From Vibrio owensii CAIM 1854 = LMG 25443 (GTDB taxonomy: Bacteria; Pseudomonadota; Gammaproteobacteria; Enterobacterales; Vibrionaceae): 64,000 nt of DNA. The stretch is taken from positions 1 to 64,000 of the forward strand of contig NZ_JPRD01000011.1 of NCBI RefSeq assembly GCF_000817815.1, given 5' to 3'. Below the pieces are notes generated by a model, which ran no database searches, was not told the origin of the DNA, and saw only the letters and a program-made list of their open reading frames with translations. The stretch's first letter is position 1, and every line of letters starts with the position of its first letter. Made by a program: the position numbers and the translations under genes. Below, one piece after another: positions 17,640 to 27,013 of this stretch.

Positions 17640-18488
17640 ATGGTGAATCTTTTACGACAAAGTGTGTTTTGTAGTCTCGTTGTCGGCATGTTTGGTTGCT
17701 CAACGTTTAACTACCCTGATCATGGCAAGGGTGGCATGGCTGAAAGCTACCAAGATATTTCTATCGAGAATTATCAGTTTTCACCAGTGATGCCTGACGA
17801 GCCTCTTGGCCCTGAGCACGGTTTACGTTTCGACTGGCAGTTAACCAAGCTGCACTTGGATGCTTTGATTCAAGAAGGCGCACGCTGGTGTTTCCCTGCA
17901 GCCGTCGTGCAGGCACTTGAGAAACAAAACCGTATCGCTCGTGAGTTGGAAGGTGGACTACTCCTTGATGCAGCCAACGACATCGTAATTCAGCGCCGAC
18001 GACTAAACCAGCTTGAGCAACAGCTCGATTACGTATTATCGCAAACTACGTGTAAACCACCGCAAGACATAGAAGCATTGCGCAGTGACCTAAACATCGT
18101 TGCGGACATCTATGACCTTCTGAATGTCGACAACCAATTCGCTGTCGACTCTGCGGAGATCAACCCTAAATACATGGGACATCTTGCTGAGGCGGCTTAT
18201 ATTCTTCGTGACCATCCATCTTTATCTCTGGTCGTAACCGGACATGCAGATGCAACGGGCACACCGGAATACAACCAAAAATTGGCTCAAGACCGAGCTG
18301 AGCAAGTTAAGCGTTACTTGAACGTATTCGGTATCACCTCTGACCGTGTGCAAACCAAATCTGTGGGCGAAACACTGCCTCTTTACGAAGGGCAAACACC
18401 AGCGGTTCGTTTGACTAATCGCCGTGTGAGCATCGAAGTTCTGAATGCCAATTCAGACACAAGCGCAGAAATGGGAGGCACACTATGA
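17640..18488 (+). CDS. sypB: OmpA-domain outer membrane lipoprotein SypB
   Basis: A 282-residue lipoprotein with a lipobox (GMFGC, Cys about 20) and a C-terminal OmpA/MotB peptidoglycan-binding domain (about 170-272). The domain contains VVTGHADATGTPEYN and the NRRVSIEV end. A GGAGG site precedes the start. The stop overlaps the sypC start (ATGA). It probably anchors the export machinery to the cell wall, a role inferred from the domain and from the equivalent V. fischeri gene. Confidence 0.92.
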   Translation: MVNLLRQSVFCSLVVGMFGCSTFNYPDHGKGGMAESYQDISIENYQFSPVMPDEPLGPEHGLRFDWQLTKLHLDALIQEGARWCFPAAVVQALEKQNRIARELEGGLLLDAANDIVIQRRRLNQLEQQLDYVLSQTTCKPPQDIEALRSDLNIVADIYDLLNVDNQFAVDSAEINPKYMGHLAEAAYILRDHPSLSLVVTGHADATGTPEYNQKLAQDRAEQVKRYLNVFGITSDRVQTKSVGETLPLYEGQTPAVRLTNRRVSIEVLNANSDTSAEMGGTL

Positions 18489-20584
18489 GAATCCTCAAAG
18501 CCATCACCACCCTACTGATGCTGTGCTTAGTCACCTTCAATACGGCATGGGCAGCGGAAGATGACGTGGTTAAAGTCGGCGACTTGGTACAAATCAACCT
18601 ACCCGGTGAAGCATCTCTGAATAAAGGTTTTCAAGTTGATAAACGTGGTCGCATCAATCTGCCAGAAATCGGTCCGGTTTTTGTTGCAGGCTACAATGAG
18701 ACTCAGCTTCAAAATGTCATCACCGATAACCTTAAAACTGTCTTCCGCGATGTAAGCAACGCACGTGTGTTCATCAAACAACAACAACTTTTGATTTCAG
18801 TACAGGGTTACGTGGTCAAGCCGGGCGAATATACGCTTCCATCTGGCTCCAATATTCAAATGTTCCTGTATGAAGCAGGCGGTCTACGTGCTGGTGCTCA
18901 GCTTGATAAAATCATCGTAAAGCGTGGCAACAAGAACATTGAGTTCGACTACAAACGCTTTCTCGATACCGGTGACGATTCAAAACTGCCAACTCTAGAA
19001 TCATTGGACGTACTCTTCGTCCCTGCTTCACCTTTGGTCGGGAATATTGAACAAGAATTCGATGCAGCGAAACTGGCAAACTCAGGCGACAGCGCTGATT
19101 CTGCTCGCGCAATTAAAGTATTCGGTGAAGTAAACGCACCGGGCTCATTTACCTACAAACCCAACACGACACTTGTCGATGTGGTCATGCGCGCTGGCGG
19201 TGTTACTCGTTACGCGAGTGTGGAACAAATCCGCGTTATCACCAACAACACACCGATTATGTTTAACCTTAAGCGCTACCTAGATACAGGTGACCAAAGT
19301 TTGCTGCCAGAGATCCTTCCGGGGGCAACCATCTTTGTGCCAAAACAGGAAGAAGAGATTAAAGCTGGTGCGAACGTGGTTTATGTAATGGGTGAAGTTG
19401 CTCACCCTGGAGCCTACGAAGGTAAGAAAGGTGCGAGCTTTATGGACATTCTTGCCAACGCAGGTGGTCCAACACGTTTTGCCGAATCTCGCCAAATCCG
19501 CGTTATCAAAGCGGATGGTGGTGTCATCAATTTCGACTTAACCGCTCACACCGAAGGACTGTCTAAACAAAAAGTACCGACGGTTGGACCGGGTGACGCT
19601 ATCTTCGTCCCAGAAAAAACCGACATGAATGAAAAGTCATGGCTGAAGGTTGCACCAAGTCGTGCGGTCGCTGTTATGGGTGAAGTCGTTCGCCCGGGTC
19701 GTATCGAATGGTCAGACGAGATGGACTTGATCGATTTGATTGCTCATGTGGGCGGCCCTACTCGCCGTGCGGACACCAGTAAGATTGAAATCTCCAACAA
19801 CGGTAAAGTCACCAAGTTTGATTTGGATAAATACATCCTACAAAGCTCACCACATTCTAAGTTGCCAAGGGTTTCCGCTGGCACAGTGGTTCGTGTTCAT
19901 GCGCTACCAGACGATCCATCAGACAACAAATCACAGTGGGTCAGCCAAAGCTCTGATGCATCAATTTATGTGTTCGGTCAGATCAACGCGCCGGGTCGTT
20001 ACCGCTTTACTAAAGAGATGCATTTCCTAGATATCTTGTCTGCGGCTGATGGCCCAACCAAAGATGCTGATATTCATAACATCCGAGTGACGCATCGTGG
20101 TTTAGGTTACGCAAAAGTGAGCAAACTTAACCTGTCGCTTTACTTTGAAACTGGCGATGAGTCAATTCTGCCAGATGTACGCCCTGGCGATACCATCTAC
20201 ATTCCAGAGAAAGACAAGAACTGGCTTGATCGCTCTAAAGAATCCACAGTTCGCGTACTGGGTGAAGTACATGCACCGGGTCGCTATGTCTTCAATGACA
20301 ACATGACCATTCTTGACCTGCTTGCTGAAGCTGGTGGACCGAGTGACAGTGCTTACGTTGAGAAGATCAGTGTGGTTAACATGTCTTGCTGCCAAGGTCA
20401 GGCGCGTGTGTTTAACTTGGTTGAATTCAGCAAAACCGCCAACATATACGACCTGCCCGTGATTCGTGCCGGTGATACAATTTACGTTCCGCACAAAGAC
20501 GAAAGTTTTGCCGAGAAAGCCCGTGCTGGCTTGCGTGACTTGCTACAAATCACCACCACCATAGTGTTAATAGGAGCGCTGTAA
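18485..20584 (+). CDS. sypC: Polysaccharide export outer membrane protein SypC (Wza-like, six SLBB domains)
   Basis: A 699-residue secreted protein. The signal peptide ends near residue 23 (TAWA-AED). A poly-export domain is followed by six SLBB-type repeats starting near residues 106, 212, 302, 397, 496 and 592, each with a G-[E/Q/Y]-[V/I]-x-x-PG core. A hydrophobic C-terminal tail (LLQITTTIVLIGAL) could span the outer membrane like the Wza helix. The many SLBB domains predict a long periplasmic channel. There is no lipobox Cys, unlike E. coli Wza. The stop overlaps sypD (TAATG). Confidence 0.93.
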   Translation: MRILKAITTLLMLCLVTFNTAWAAEDDVVKVGDLVQINLPGEASLNKGFQVDKRGRINLPEIGPVFVAGYNETQLQNVITDNLKTVFRDVSNARVFIKQQQLLISVQGYVVKPGEYTLPSGSNIQMFLYEAGGLRAGAQLDKIIVKRGNKNIEFDYKRFLDTGDDSKLPTLESLDVLFVPASPLVGNIEQEFDAAKLANSGDSADSARAIKVFGEVNAPGSFTYKPNTTLVDVVMRAGGVTRYASVEQIRVITNNTPIMFNLKRYLDTGDQSLLPEILPGATIFVPKQEEEIKAGANVVYVMGEVAHPGAYEGKKGASFMDILANAGGPTRFAESRQIRVIKADGGVINFDLTAHTEGLSKQKVPTVGPGDAIFVPEKTDMNEKSWLKVAPSRAVAVMGEVVRPGRIEWSDEMDLIDLIAHVGGPTRRADTSKIEISNNGKVTKFDLDKYILQSSPHSKLPRVSAGTVVRVHALPDDPSDNKSQWVSQSSDASIYVFGQINAPGRYRFTKEMHFLDILSAADGPTKDADIHNIRVTHRGLGYAKVSKLNLSLYFETGDESILPDVRPGDTIYIPEKDKNWLDRSKESTVRVLGEVHAPGRYVFNDNMTILDLLAEAGGPSDSAYVEKISVVNMSCCQGQARVFNLVEFSKTANIYDLPVIRAGDTIYVPHKDESFAEKARAGLRDLLQITTTIVLIGAL

Positions 20585-21273
20585 TGACTATTCCTGCAAC
20601 ACATGCTGAGATTGAGCAAATCTATCTTCAAAGTGAACTCAAGGGCTACAAGTCAATTAGTGTCGTGGCTTGTCAGTCTGAAGATGGGGTTACGTCTGTG
20701 GCTTCTGCACTGGCAGAACGCTTGATTCTTGCAGGTCATAAAACACTTTATGTCGACCTAAACCTGTTCAAGCCCGCTTACAGCACGGTTCATGCTTTTG
20801 AAGAAGAACAGGAAGAAGTCGGACAATTGATCTCTCGTGAGGAAGACCATCAAACGCTGGTAGGGTTAACCGTCCCTTCCCTTGCGAGCACACAACTCGC
20901 CTATCGCGACCCAACCATGTTACGAAAGGCGGTCGATAAGTGGCTTGAGCAATACGACCGAGTGGTAATTGACACTTCACCGCTACTGAGCATGAACCGC
21001 AGCAACATTCCTGCCCAAGTCGTTGCAGGCGTTTGCGATACTTGTGTACTGGTTGCCAGTTACGGCTCAACGACTACGAGCCAAATCGACCAAGCTAAAA
21101 AGCTATTAGAAACCAGCAATGCCAATCTGCTAGGCGCTGTACTGAACATGAAGCACAACGCAGGTTTAAAAGACGAACTGATTCGTCAGGTGAAAAAACT
21201 GCGCTTTTTGCCAGAGAAGCTGAAAGCGAAAATATCGAAACAAATAAAGAACAGCGAATTATTTACCTTATAG
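20584..21273 (+). CDS. sypD: SypD, BY-kinase-like protein with degenerate Walker A
   Basis: A 229-residue CpsD/Wzc-cytoplasmic-domain homologue by position and fold: a Walker A' strand (LYVDLNLFKP) and a Walker B (RVVIDTSPLL) are clear. The usual P-loop GxGKST is replaced by CQSEDGVTSVA with no lysine, and there is no C-terminal tyrosine cluster. Tyrosine autokinase activity is therefore doubtful. It may act as a structural partner of the chain-length protein SypO. Coupled to sypC by overlapping stop and start. Confidence 0.85.
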   Translation: MTIPATHAEIEQIYLQSELKGYKSISVVACQSEDGVTSVASALAERLILAGHKTLYVDLNLFKPAYSTVHAFEEEQEEVGQLISREEDHQTLVGLTVPSLASTQLAYRDPTMLRKAVDKWLEQYDRVVIDTSPLLSMNRSNIPAQVVAGVCDTCVLVASYGSTTTSQIDQAKKLLETSNANLLGAVLNMKHNAGLKDELIRQVKKLRFLPEKLKAKISKQIKNSELFTL

Positions 21274-21285
21274 GGAGCGCGCACT

Positions 21286-21669
21286 ATGAATACTCAAACC
21301 GATGTAACGTTGGAGCAAGAATTGGTCGATGAGTTGATTCTTCAGCAAATGATCAAAGATACCTGTGCGGAAATCATGCCTACCTTAATCGAGCACTATA
21401 TTGAGGAATCTCGCGAGCGCGTCGAAAAGATTCAGCAGGCACTCAACAGCCAAGACAAAGAAGCGATGGAGTTTGAAGTCCACACGCTTGGTAGCTCTGC
21501 ACTTGCCTTGGGTAATCGCACTCTATCGCGTCACGCTCGCACCATCGAGAAATACTGTGTTGAAGGTGATACAAAACAAGCTTTTGAGCTTTGCCAATCC
21601 TTACCAGAACTGGCAGAACAGTCTTTTACCGCGCTAAACCAAAGAAAAGAGCGAGGGTTTGAAGACTAA
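21286..21669 (+). CDS. Stand-alone Hpt phosphotransfer protein in the syp locus
   Basis: A 127-residue all-helical histidine phosphotransfer domain with the core motif EVHTLGSSALALGN. His66 is the likely phospho-acceptor; the usual Lys after HxL is Gly. It sits where V. fischeri has sypE and sypF, between sypD and sypG, and is preceded by GGGAG. It is probably the relay that feeds phosphate from hybrid kinases to SypG, paralleling the essential Hpt domain of V. fischeri SypF. This role is inferred from context. Confidence 0.85.
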   Translation: MNTQTDVTLEQELVDELILQQMIKDTCAEIMPTLIEHYIEESRERVEKIQQALNSQDKEAMEFEVHTLGSSALALGNRTLSRHARTIEKYCVEGDTKQAFELCQSLPELAEQSFTALNQRKERGFED

Positions 21670-21754
21670 CAACAAATTTCAGGGATTTAATTAACTAAAA
21701 AATAAAGAATTTTCTGCAATCCTCACAGCGTGTGCTAATACTTAAATATAAAGA

Positions 21755-21769
21755 TTCTCAAAATGAAAA
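21755..21769 (+). promoter_or_regulatory. SypG-enhancer-like site upstream of sypG
   Basis: TTCTCAAAATGAAAA fits TTCTCA-N3-TG, but no sigma-54 GG-N10-GC motif is visible between it and sypG. It may reflect autoregulation or a sigma-70 promoter target. An interrupted inverted repeat (GCTTGAGG 21787-21794 with CCTCAAGC 21827-21834, and an inner TCATG/CATGA) lies downstream in the leader. Confidence 0.45.
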
Positions 21770-21882
21770 TCGAAAAGAAGCCATCAGCTTGAGGCAAGAA
21801 AAACGAACTTATCATGACAGCATGAACCTCAAGCCGACTTAACGCATTAAAACAACGAATTGAAAAAAGTTGGGAAAGGATT

Positions 21883-23442
21883 ATGAGACCAAGGGTGTTA
21901 CTGGTAGAAGACTCTACTTCACTAGCCATACTTTATAAGCAGTACGTCAAGGATGAGCCTTACGACATCTTCCACGTAGAAACGGGACGTGAGGCGATTC
22001 AATTCATTGAGCGCAGCAAACCGCAACTTATCATTCTCGACCTTAAACTTCCGGACATGTCGGGCGAAGACGTGTTGGACTGGATCAATGAAAACGAGGT
22101 CCCGACCTCTGTCATCATCGCAACGGCGCACGGTAGTGTCGATCTCGCGGTCAATCTGATCCAGAAAGGCGCGGAAGACTTCCTAGAGAAGCCAATCAAT
22201 GCTGACCGTTTAAAAACCTCAGTAGCTCTTCACTTAAAACGCGCGAAATTAGAAAATCTCGTCGAAAACATTCAATCGACCTTCGATCGCCACAACTACC
22301 ATGGTTTTATTGGCTCTAGCCTACCGATGCAAGCGGTATACAAAACCATTGATGCGGTAGCCCCAACCTCTGCAAGCGTGTTTATCGTTGGTGAAAGTGG
22401 TACGGGTAAAGAAGTGTGTGCAGAAGCCGTTCACAGACAAAGTGATCGCAGAGACAAACCTTTCATTGCCATTAACTGTGGCGCTATCCCACGCGATTTG
22501 ATGGAAAGTGAAATTTTCGGTCACGTAAAAGGCGCGTTTACCGGCGCAACCACCGACCGTAAAGGTGCTGCAACGCTAGCCCACGGCGGCACACTATTCC
22601 TAGACGAACTGTGTGAAATGGAACTTGAGATGCAGAAAAAACTTCTACGTTTTCTGCAAACCGGAACCTACACCCCGCTTGGCGGCACCAAAGAGATGAA
22701 GGTGGATGTACGGATTATCTGTGCAACCAACAGAGATCCATTAACCGAAGTGGAAGAAGGCCGTTTCCGTGAAGACTTGTACTATCGTGTGCACGTTGTG
22801 CCAATCGATATGCCGCCACTCCGCGAACGTGGTAGTGACATTGTCACGCTAGCTAAGCATTTCTTAACCACATACGCGAAGCAGGATAAGAAGAAGTTCA
22901 GCAATATCGACAGCGAAGCCCAACATGTGATTAAGCATTATGACTGGCCGGGCAATGTGCGTCAGTTGCAAAACATCATTCGCAACATTGTCGTGTTGAA
23001 TGACGATGACAAAGTGACGCTGGCACACCTACCCGCTCAACTGACTCGCAAGCCGTCAAAAGCACGCACTGTCACTCCACCTCATGTTGAAAGTGCTCAA
23101 GTAGCCGCGGTAAATCCAGTCTCCACTACAACGCCAATGCAAGCACAACCATTAGAAAGTGCGCCTGTAGAAACATCTGCGCAACCGGAGTTCTCCTCAA
23201 CTATGGTTACGAACGAAGCGCCTCCAGCAAGCCCTGCGGCGCAAGTGTCATCACCTTACTTCAATTCCGATGGCACCATTCGTCCAATGTGGAAAGTTGA
23301 GCGAGAGGCGATTCAAAACGCCATTGCGTATTGTGATGGTAACGTTCTTAACGCAGCGGTGATGTTGGAGCTTAGCCCTTCCACTGTGTATCGCAAAAAA
23401 CAAGCGTGGGAAGCGGATGAAGCTAATCTCGAACAATCTTGA
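21883..23442 (+). CDS. sypG: Sigma-54-dependent response regulator SypG
   Basis: A 519-residue NtrC-family activator. The receiver (about 1-120) has phospho-acceptor Asp53 in LIILDLKLPDMSG. The AAA+ sigma-54 interaction domain (about 140-370) has GESGTGKE, the GAFTGA loop and LFLDELCEM. A Pro/Ala/Thr-rich linker leads to a C-terminal Fis-type HTH. It would bind the TTCTCA-type enhancers found upstream of sypA, sypI, sypN and sypP and drive sigma-54 transcription of the locus. The 3' end overlaps sypH by 26 bp. Confidence 0.95.
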   Translation: MRPRVLLVEDSTSLAILYKQYVKDEPYDIFHVETGREAIQFIERSKPQLIILDLKLPDMSGEDVLDWINENEVPTSVIIATAHGSVDLAVNLIQKGAEDFLEKPINADRLKTSVALHLKRAKLENLVENIQSTFDRHNYHGFIGSSLPMQAVYKTIDAVAPTSASVFIVGESGTGKEVCAEAVHRQSDRRDKPFIAINCGAIPRDLMESEIFGHVKGAFTGATTDRKGAATLAHGGTLFLDELCEMELEMQKKLLRFLQTGTYTPLGGTKEMKVDVRIICATNRDPLTEVEEGRFREDLYYRVHVVPIDMPPLRERGSDIVTLAKHFLTTYAKQDKKKFSNIDSEAQHVIKHYDWPGNVRQLQNIIRNIVVLNDDDKVTLAHLPAQLTRKPSKARTVTPPHVESAQVAAVNPVSTTTPMQAQPLESAPVETSAQPEFSSTMVTNEAPPASPAAQVSSPYFNSDGTIRPMWKVEREAIQNAIAYCDGNVLNAAVMLELSPSTVYRKKQAWEADEANLEQS

Positions 23443-24493
23443 GATCCCAGTCGTTGGCGAAGTTTGGATTCTGCTGGATAGCCGCATTTACGGTGGCATT
23501 GAAAGCCATGTAGTCGAACTCGCCACTGGCTTGCAATCCTTTCATGCTAACGTACGAGTTGTGTTGGTGGTGGAATACGATCCACCAGCACCACTTATCG
23601 ACAAATTAAACCAGGCTCAAATCCCTGTGAGTTATTTGTGGCACCTGTGCCCAAAGTCAGAACGGTCAAAGACCATTCCAGTCAAACAAATCACTGGCGC
23701 GGTGGCTGAGCATCAACCCAGCGTTATTCACACCCATGGATACAAAGCGGCACTGTTAGCCAGAAGCGCAAAACTATTCACTCGTACTTTTCCCCGTTTG
23801 ATTTCCACCTACCACGCCGGTGAAACACCAACGGGCAAAGTTTGGGTGTATGACTGGCTGGATCGATATTCCGCGCGGCTCTCTGATCACAGCTTTGCGG
23901 TGAGTCAAGCCATTCAAGACAAGCTCCCTACTCAATCAGAATTGCTCAATAACTTTGTTACGATTCCCGAACAGCATTGTCGCTACAAAGAAATCGCATT
24001 TGTTGGTCGCCTAAGCCATGAGAAAGGCGCAGATCGCTTCATCGATATTGCCCGCCAAATTCCTGATATCGAGTTCTCTATTTATGGTGACGGACCAGAA
24101 AAACCGAGAGTCGTAGAAAGTGCCCCTACCAACGTGATATTTCACGGTCATCAAAGTGACATGGATGCCGTTTGGCGTAATATCAGCGTTCTCGTCATTT
24201 CATCGCGCTATGAGGGCTTGCCAATGGCGGCGTTAGAGGCGATGGCGCGTGGTATCGTTGTGATAAGCCTTGACGTTGGTCGCCTTCCTGATTTGATCCA
24301 AGATGGTCAAAATGGATTCCTCGCTCACGATATTCCGGCACTAACCGACAAGATCAATAACTGGTTGGAAATGAGCCATAGCGAACAATACCCAATGCGC
24401 CACAAAGCAATTGAGACCATCAAAGCGCACTATTCCTCTCGCAGCATCATTCCGATTCTGATTGAACGCTACCAAATTGAGAATCACACTTGA
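23417..24493 (+). CDS. sypH: Glycosyltransferase family 4, SypH
   Basis: A 358-residue cytoplasmic GT-B glycosyltransferase with an N-terminal Gly-rich acceptor loop (IYGGIESHVVELATGLQ). Its C-terminal donor-binding region has AFVGRLSHEKGADRFI and the E-x7-E motif (ISSRYEGLPMAALEAMARG). It would add a sugar to the lipid-linked repeat unit of the Syp polysaccharide; sugar and linkage are unknown. The start lies inside the end of sypG, so translation is probably coupled. Confidence 0.9.
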   Translation: MKLISNNLEIPVVGEVWILLDSRIYGGIESHVVELATGLQSFHANVRVVLVVEYDPPAPLIDKLNQAQIPVSYLWHLCPKSERSKTIPVKQITGAVAEHQPSVIHTHGYKAALLARSAKLFTRTFPRLISTYHAGETPTGKVWVYDWLDRYSARLSDHSFAVSQAIQDKLPTQSELLNNFVTIPEQHCRYKEIAFVGRLSHEKGADRFIDIARQIPDIEFSIYGDGPEKPRVVESAPTNVIFHGHQSDMDAVWRNISVLVISSRYEGLPMAALEAMARGIVVISLDVGRLPDLIQDGQNGFLAHDIPALTDKINNWLEMSHSEQYPMRHKAIETIKAHYSSRSIIPILIERYQIENHT

Positions 24494-24503
24494 TGCATAT
24501 CCA

Positions 24504-24605
24504 TTCTCAATTTGAGAAGTTTCGTATCTGATTTTCACACCCACTGCACTTCCCATTCAAAAACAGACACTTAAAGCAATAGCATATTTTGGCATCTCGG
24601 TTGCA
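24504..24605 (+). promoter_or_regulatory. SypG-type enhancer plus sigma-54 promoter for sypI
   Basis: A palindromic TTCTCAATTTGAGAA (24504-24518) and an excellent sigma-54 site, TTGGCATCTCGGTTGCA (24589-24605), are separated by about 70 bp, the same geometry as upstream of sypA and sypP. Confidence 0.87.
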
Positions 24606-24645
24606 ATAGCTAATCCAAACAGATTGGCTAACCGAGGTAACGACT

Positions 24646-25830
24646 ATGACTACTCCAAAACGCATTCTTTACGTTCATTATGGTGATAACTGGATTCGCG
24701 GCAGCGAAGTAGTACTGCTTGACCTCATCACAAATATTGACCGCGACCAGTACCAACCGATTGTCTGGTCAAACTGCGAGCCTTTGATTGAAAAATGCCA
24801 ATCTCTAGGCATCGAAGCAGAACATTCGAATTTCAGCCTTGTTGGCGGTTGGAACACACCTCGCTGGGACATTAGTGGTTGGAACGATTTGATCAAACAA
24901 GGCACAGCGTTGATCGAAAAGCACAACATTGACCTTGTCCACGTCAACAGCGGCGGCCCATGCCAATGGATGTGCCTAGCTGCTCGTATGAATCACATCC
25001 CTTTGGTAACGCAACTTCATTGCCACTACACCTTGCGTGACCGCTTCTCACTGGGTCTGCACCTTTCTCCAAAATTGATTTGTGTGAGTAAAGACGTGGG
25101 TCACGAGATTCTCAAAGATGGCTACCCAGAAGAACACCTTCATGTCGTTCATAACGGCGTGTCATTGGAGAGTCACGATGCACCTATCGATGTCAAAGAT
25201 CGTTTGGGCATTCCCCACCAAGCGTTCACCTTTATTTCGGTTGGATCTCTCATTAAACGCAAAGGCTTTGACCGCTTAATCCAAGCCATGCGTATGCACA
25301 ACTACCACCAACATAATCCACATTTGGTGATTGTTGGTGATGGTGAAGAACGTATCGCATTGAAGCAGTTAGCCGTTGATTTGGGCGTGGAGGATCGTGT
25401 GCATTTTGTTGGTGAACAACACAACGCCGGAGACTGGATGAAAGGTAATGTAGATGCCTTCATCAGTGGTGCTTACGAAGAGGCATTTGGTCTTGTTCTT
25501 GGTGAGGCAGCACTAGCGAAGTTACCAATCATTGCACCAAAAACAGGTGGTATCCCAGAATTGTTTGAGCACAACCACAGTGCCCTATTGTTCGCCAATC
25601 ACGGTATGGCGAGTCTGTTAAATGCGATTCAGCAGATGATTCAAGATGCGCCGCTACGAAATAAGCTAGCCGAGAATGCGCATCAACACGCAAATCAGCA
25701 TCTGACGGTTTCTGCCTCAGTCAAAGCGATTGAAGACATTTACCGCGATGAACTGACACAGAAAGAACTGACACCCATGCCTGTCAGCCACTGCATGAAA
25801 CCAATTTCGCGCTGGTTAAACATCAACTAA
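24646..25830 (+). CDS. sypI: Glycosyltransferase family 4, SypI
   Basis: A 394-residue GT-B glycosyltransferase. The N-terminal domain carries GDNWIRGSEVVLLDL. The C-terminal donor domain has VGSLIKRKGFDRLIQAM, VIVGDGEE and the nucleotide-sugar E-x7-E region (YEEAFGLVLGEAALAKLPIIAPKTGGIPEL). First gene after the second sigma-54 promoter of the locus, followed closely by sypJ with a GGAG site between. It takes part in repeat-unit assembly at the inner face of the cytoplasmic membrane. Confidence 0.9.
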   Translation: MTTPKRILYVHYGDNWIRGSEVVLLDLITNIDRDQYQPIVWSNCEPLIEKCQSLGIEAEHSNFSLVGGWNTPRWDISGWNDLIKQGTALIEKHNIDLVHVNSGGPCQWMCLAARMNHIPLVTQLHCHYTLRDRFSLGLHLSPKLICVSKDVGHEILKDGYPEEHLHVVHNGVSLESHDAPIDVKDRLGIPHQAFTFISVGSLIKRKGFDRLIQAMRMHNYHQHNPHLVIVGDGEERIALKQLAVDLGVEDRVHFVGEQHNAGDWMKGNVDAFISGAYEEAFGLVLGEAALAKLPIIAPKTGGIPELFEHNHSALLFANHGMASLLNAIQQMIQDAPLRNKLAENAHQHANQHLTVSASVKAIEDIYRDELTQKELTPMPVSHCMKPISRWLNIN

Positions 25831-25840
25831 GGAGCTCACC

Positions 25841-27013
25841 ATGAAACGTGTATTGATGTTTGACGCCATCCCAATGCAAGGCGGTTCCAAAATTGCCAAC
25901 GCTGAGTTGATTAAACAGTGTGACCAACGTGACGTGATTAGCTATGTCGCGACGACAAATCCAGAACACTGGACTGCCACATTCAGCTCAAACCCTCGCG
26001 TACAGGTATTGAAAATCAAGCGTTCTCCAATCACGTCGCATCATGGTATCGCTTATTGGTTGATGAACTGTTTTTACCTAGTGCAGCTGATTTTGGTCAC
26101 GTTCAAACTACCAAAACTCGACTGGTTTATGGGTTTGTCTTCACCAAACAACGACATGCCTTTGTACCTGCTTCGTCTGTTCAATCGCAAACCTATCGTG
26201 CAAATGGTGCATGGCCCGGTCGGCGTGTCTCGCTCATCTGGCTACTGCTTAGTAAAAGCATCTGCGATTCATTATTTATCGAACACTCGTGCTTCCATGA
26301 TTGATGCGCTTGCTGCCTATTTAAAAATGCCAAAACCGGCGGTAGAACGCTTTTGGACAACCTTAAACACCTCTTCGTTTGTGAACGGCTTGTCTTCAGA
26401 ACGCGCACCAAAACAAGCGAACCCGATTTCTAATCGAGTGTTCTGGGCTGCCAGCCTTTTGAAATGGAAGAACGTTGATCTGTTGCTCGACGCGATGAAG
26501 TTGGATGAGTCAGCAAACCTAAATGCGACCATCTGTTACATCAAACCTAACATCGAAGGCGTTGAATGCTCGCAGCCAGATTTCACTCAGGCAAATATTG
26601 AGTGGCACGAATCACCAGACAACCTTGACGAGCTAAGAGCACAGTGTGGTGTGTTTGTGTCGACCAGTGAGAACGAACCGTTTGGGTTATCAATTTTAGA
26701 GGCGTTAGCCGCTGGTATGTGTGTCGTGATTCCACATGACGACAGCTATTGGGATCGAGTGTTAACCCATGGCAAGAACTGTATTAAATACACACCAAAA
26801 GACGCCGCTTCTCTCCACAATGCCATTCGACTTTTAAACGAAGCACCTTGGCTGAAAGTCACCATGGGGATGGAGGCACTGAACGTTGCGAGTTTATACA
26901 CCGCAGAACGTTGTTACTTCGATATTACCCAACAGCTTTGTACTGACCCGAATAATAAAGCTCAAGACAGCGCAAAGAAGCGCGACAACGTCAAAGGATA
27001 TGACCATGTCTAA
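25841..27013 (+). CDS. sypJ: Glycosyltransferase family 4, SypJ
   Basis: A 390-residue glycosyltransferase. The N-terminal half has the acceptor-side AMPMQGG-type loop (DAIPMQGGSKIANAELI). The C-terminal half has FWAASLLKWKNVDLLLDAM and the donor E-x7-E element (STSENEPFGLSILEALAAGM). It is somewhat divergent in the middle, with a hydrophobic stretch (YWLMNCFYLVQLILV) that may associate with membrane. The stop overlaps the start region of sypK. Confidence 0.87.
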   Translation: MKRVLMFDAIPMQGGSKIANAELIKQCDQRDVISYVATTNPEHWTATFSSNPRVQVLKIKRSPITSHHGIAYWLMNCFYLVQLILVTFKLPKLDWFMGLSSPNNDMPLYLLRLFNRKPIVQMVHGPVGVSRSSGYCLVKASAIHYLSNTRASMIDALAAYLKMPKPAVERFWTTLNTSSFVNGLSSERAPKQANPISNRVFWAASLLKWKNVDLLLDAMKLDESANLNATICYIKPNIEGVECSQPDFTQANIEWHESPDNLDELRAQCGVFVSTSENEPFGLSILEALAAGMCVVIPHDDSYWDRVLTHGKNCIKYTPKDAASLHNAIRLLNEAPWLKVTMGMEALNVASLYTAERCYFDITQQLCTDPNNKAQDSAKKRDNVKGYDHV

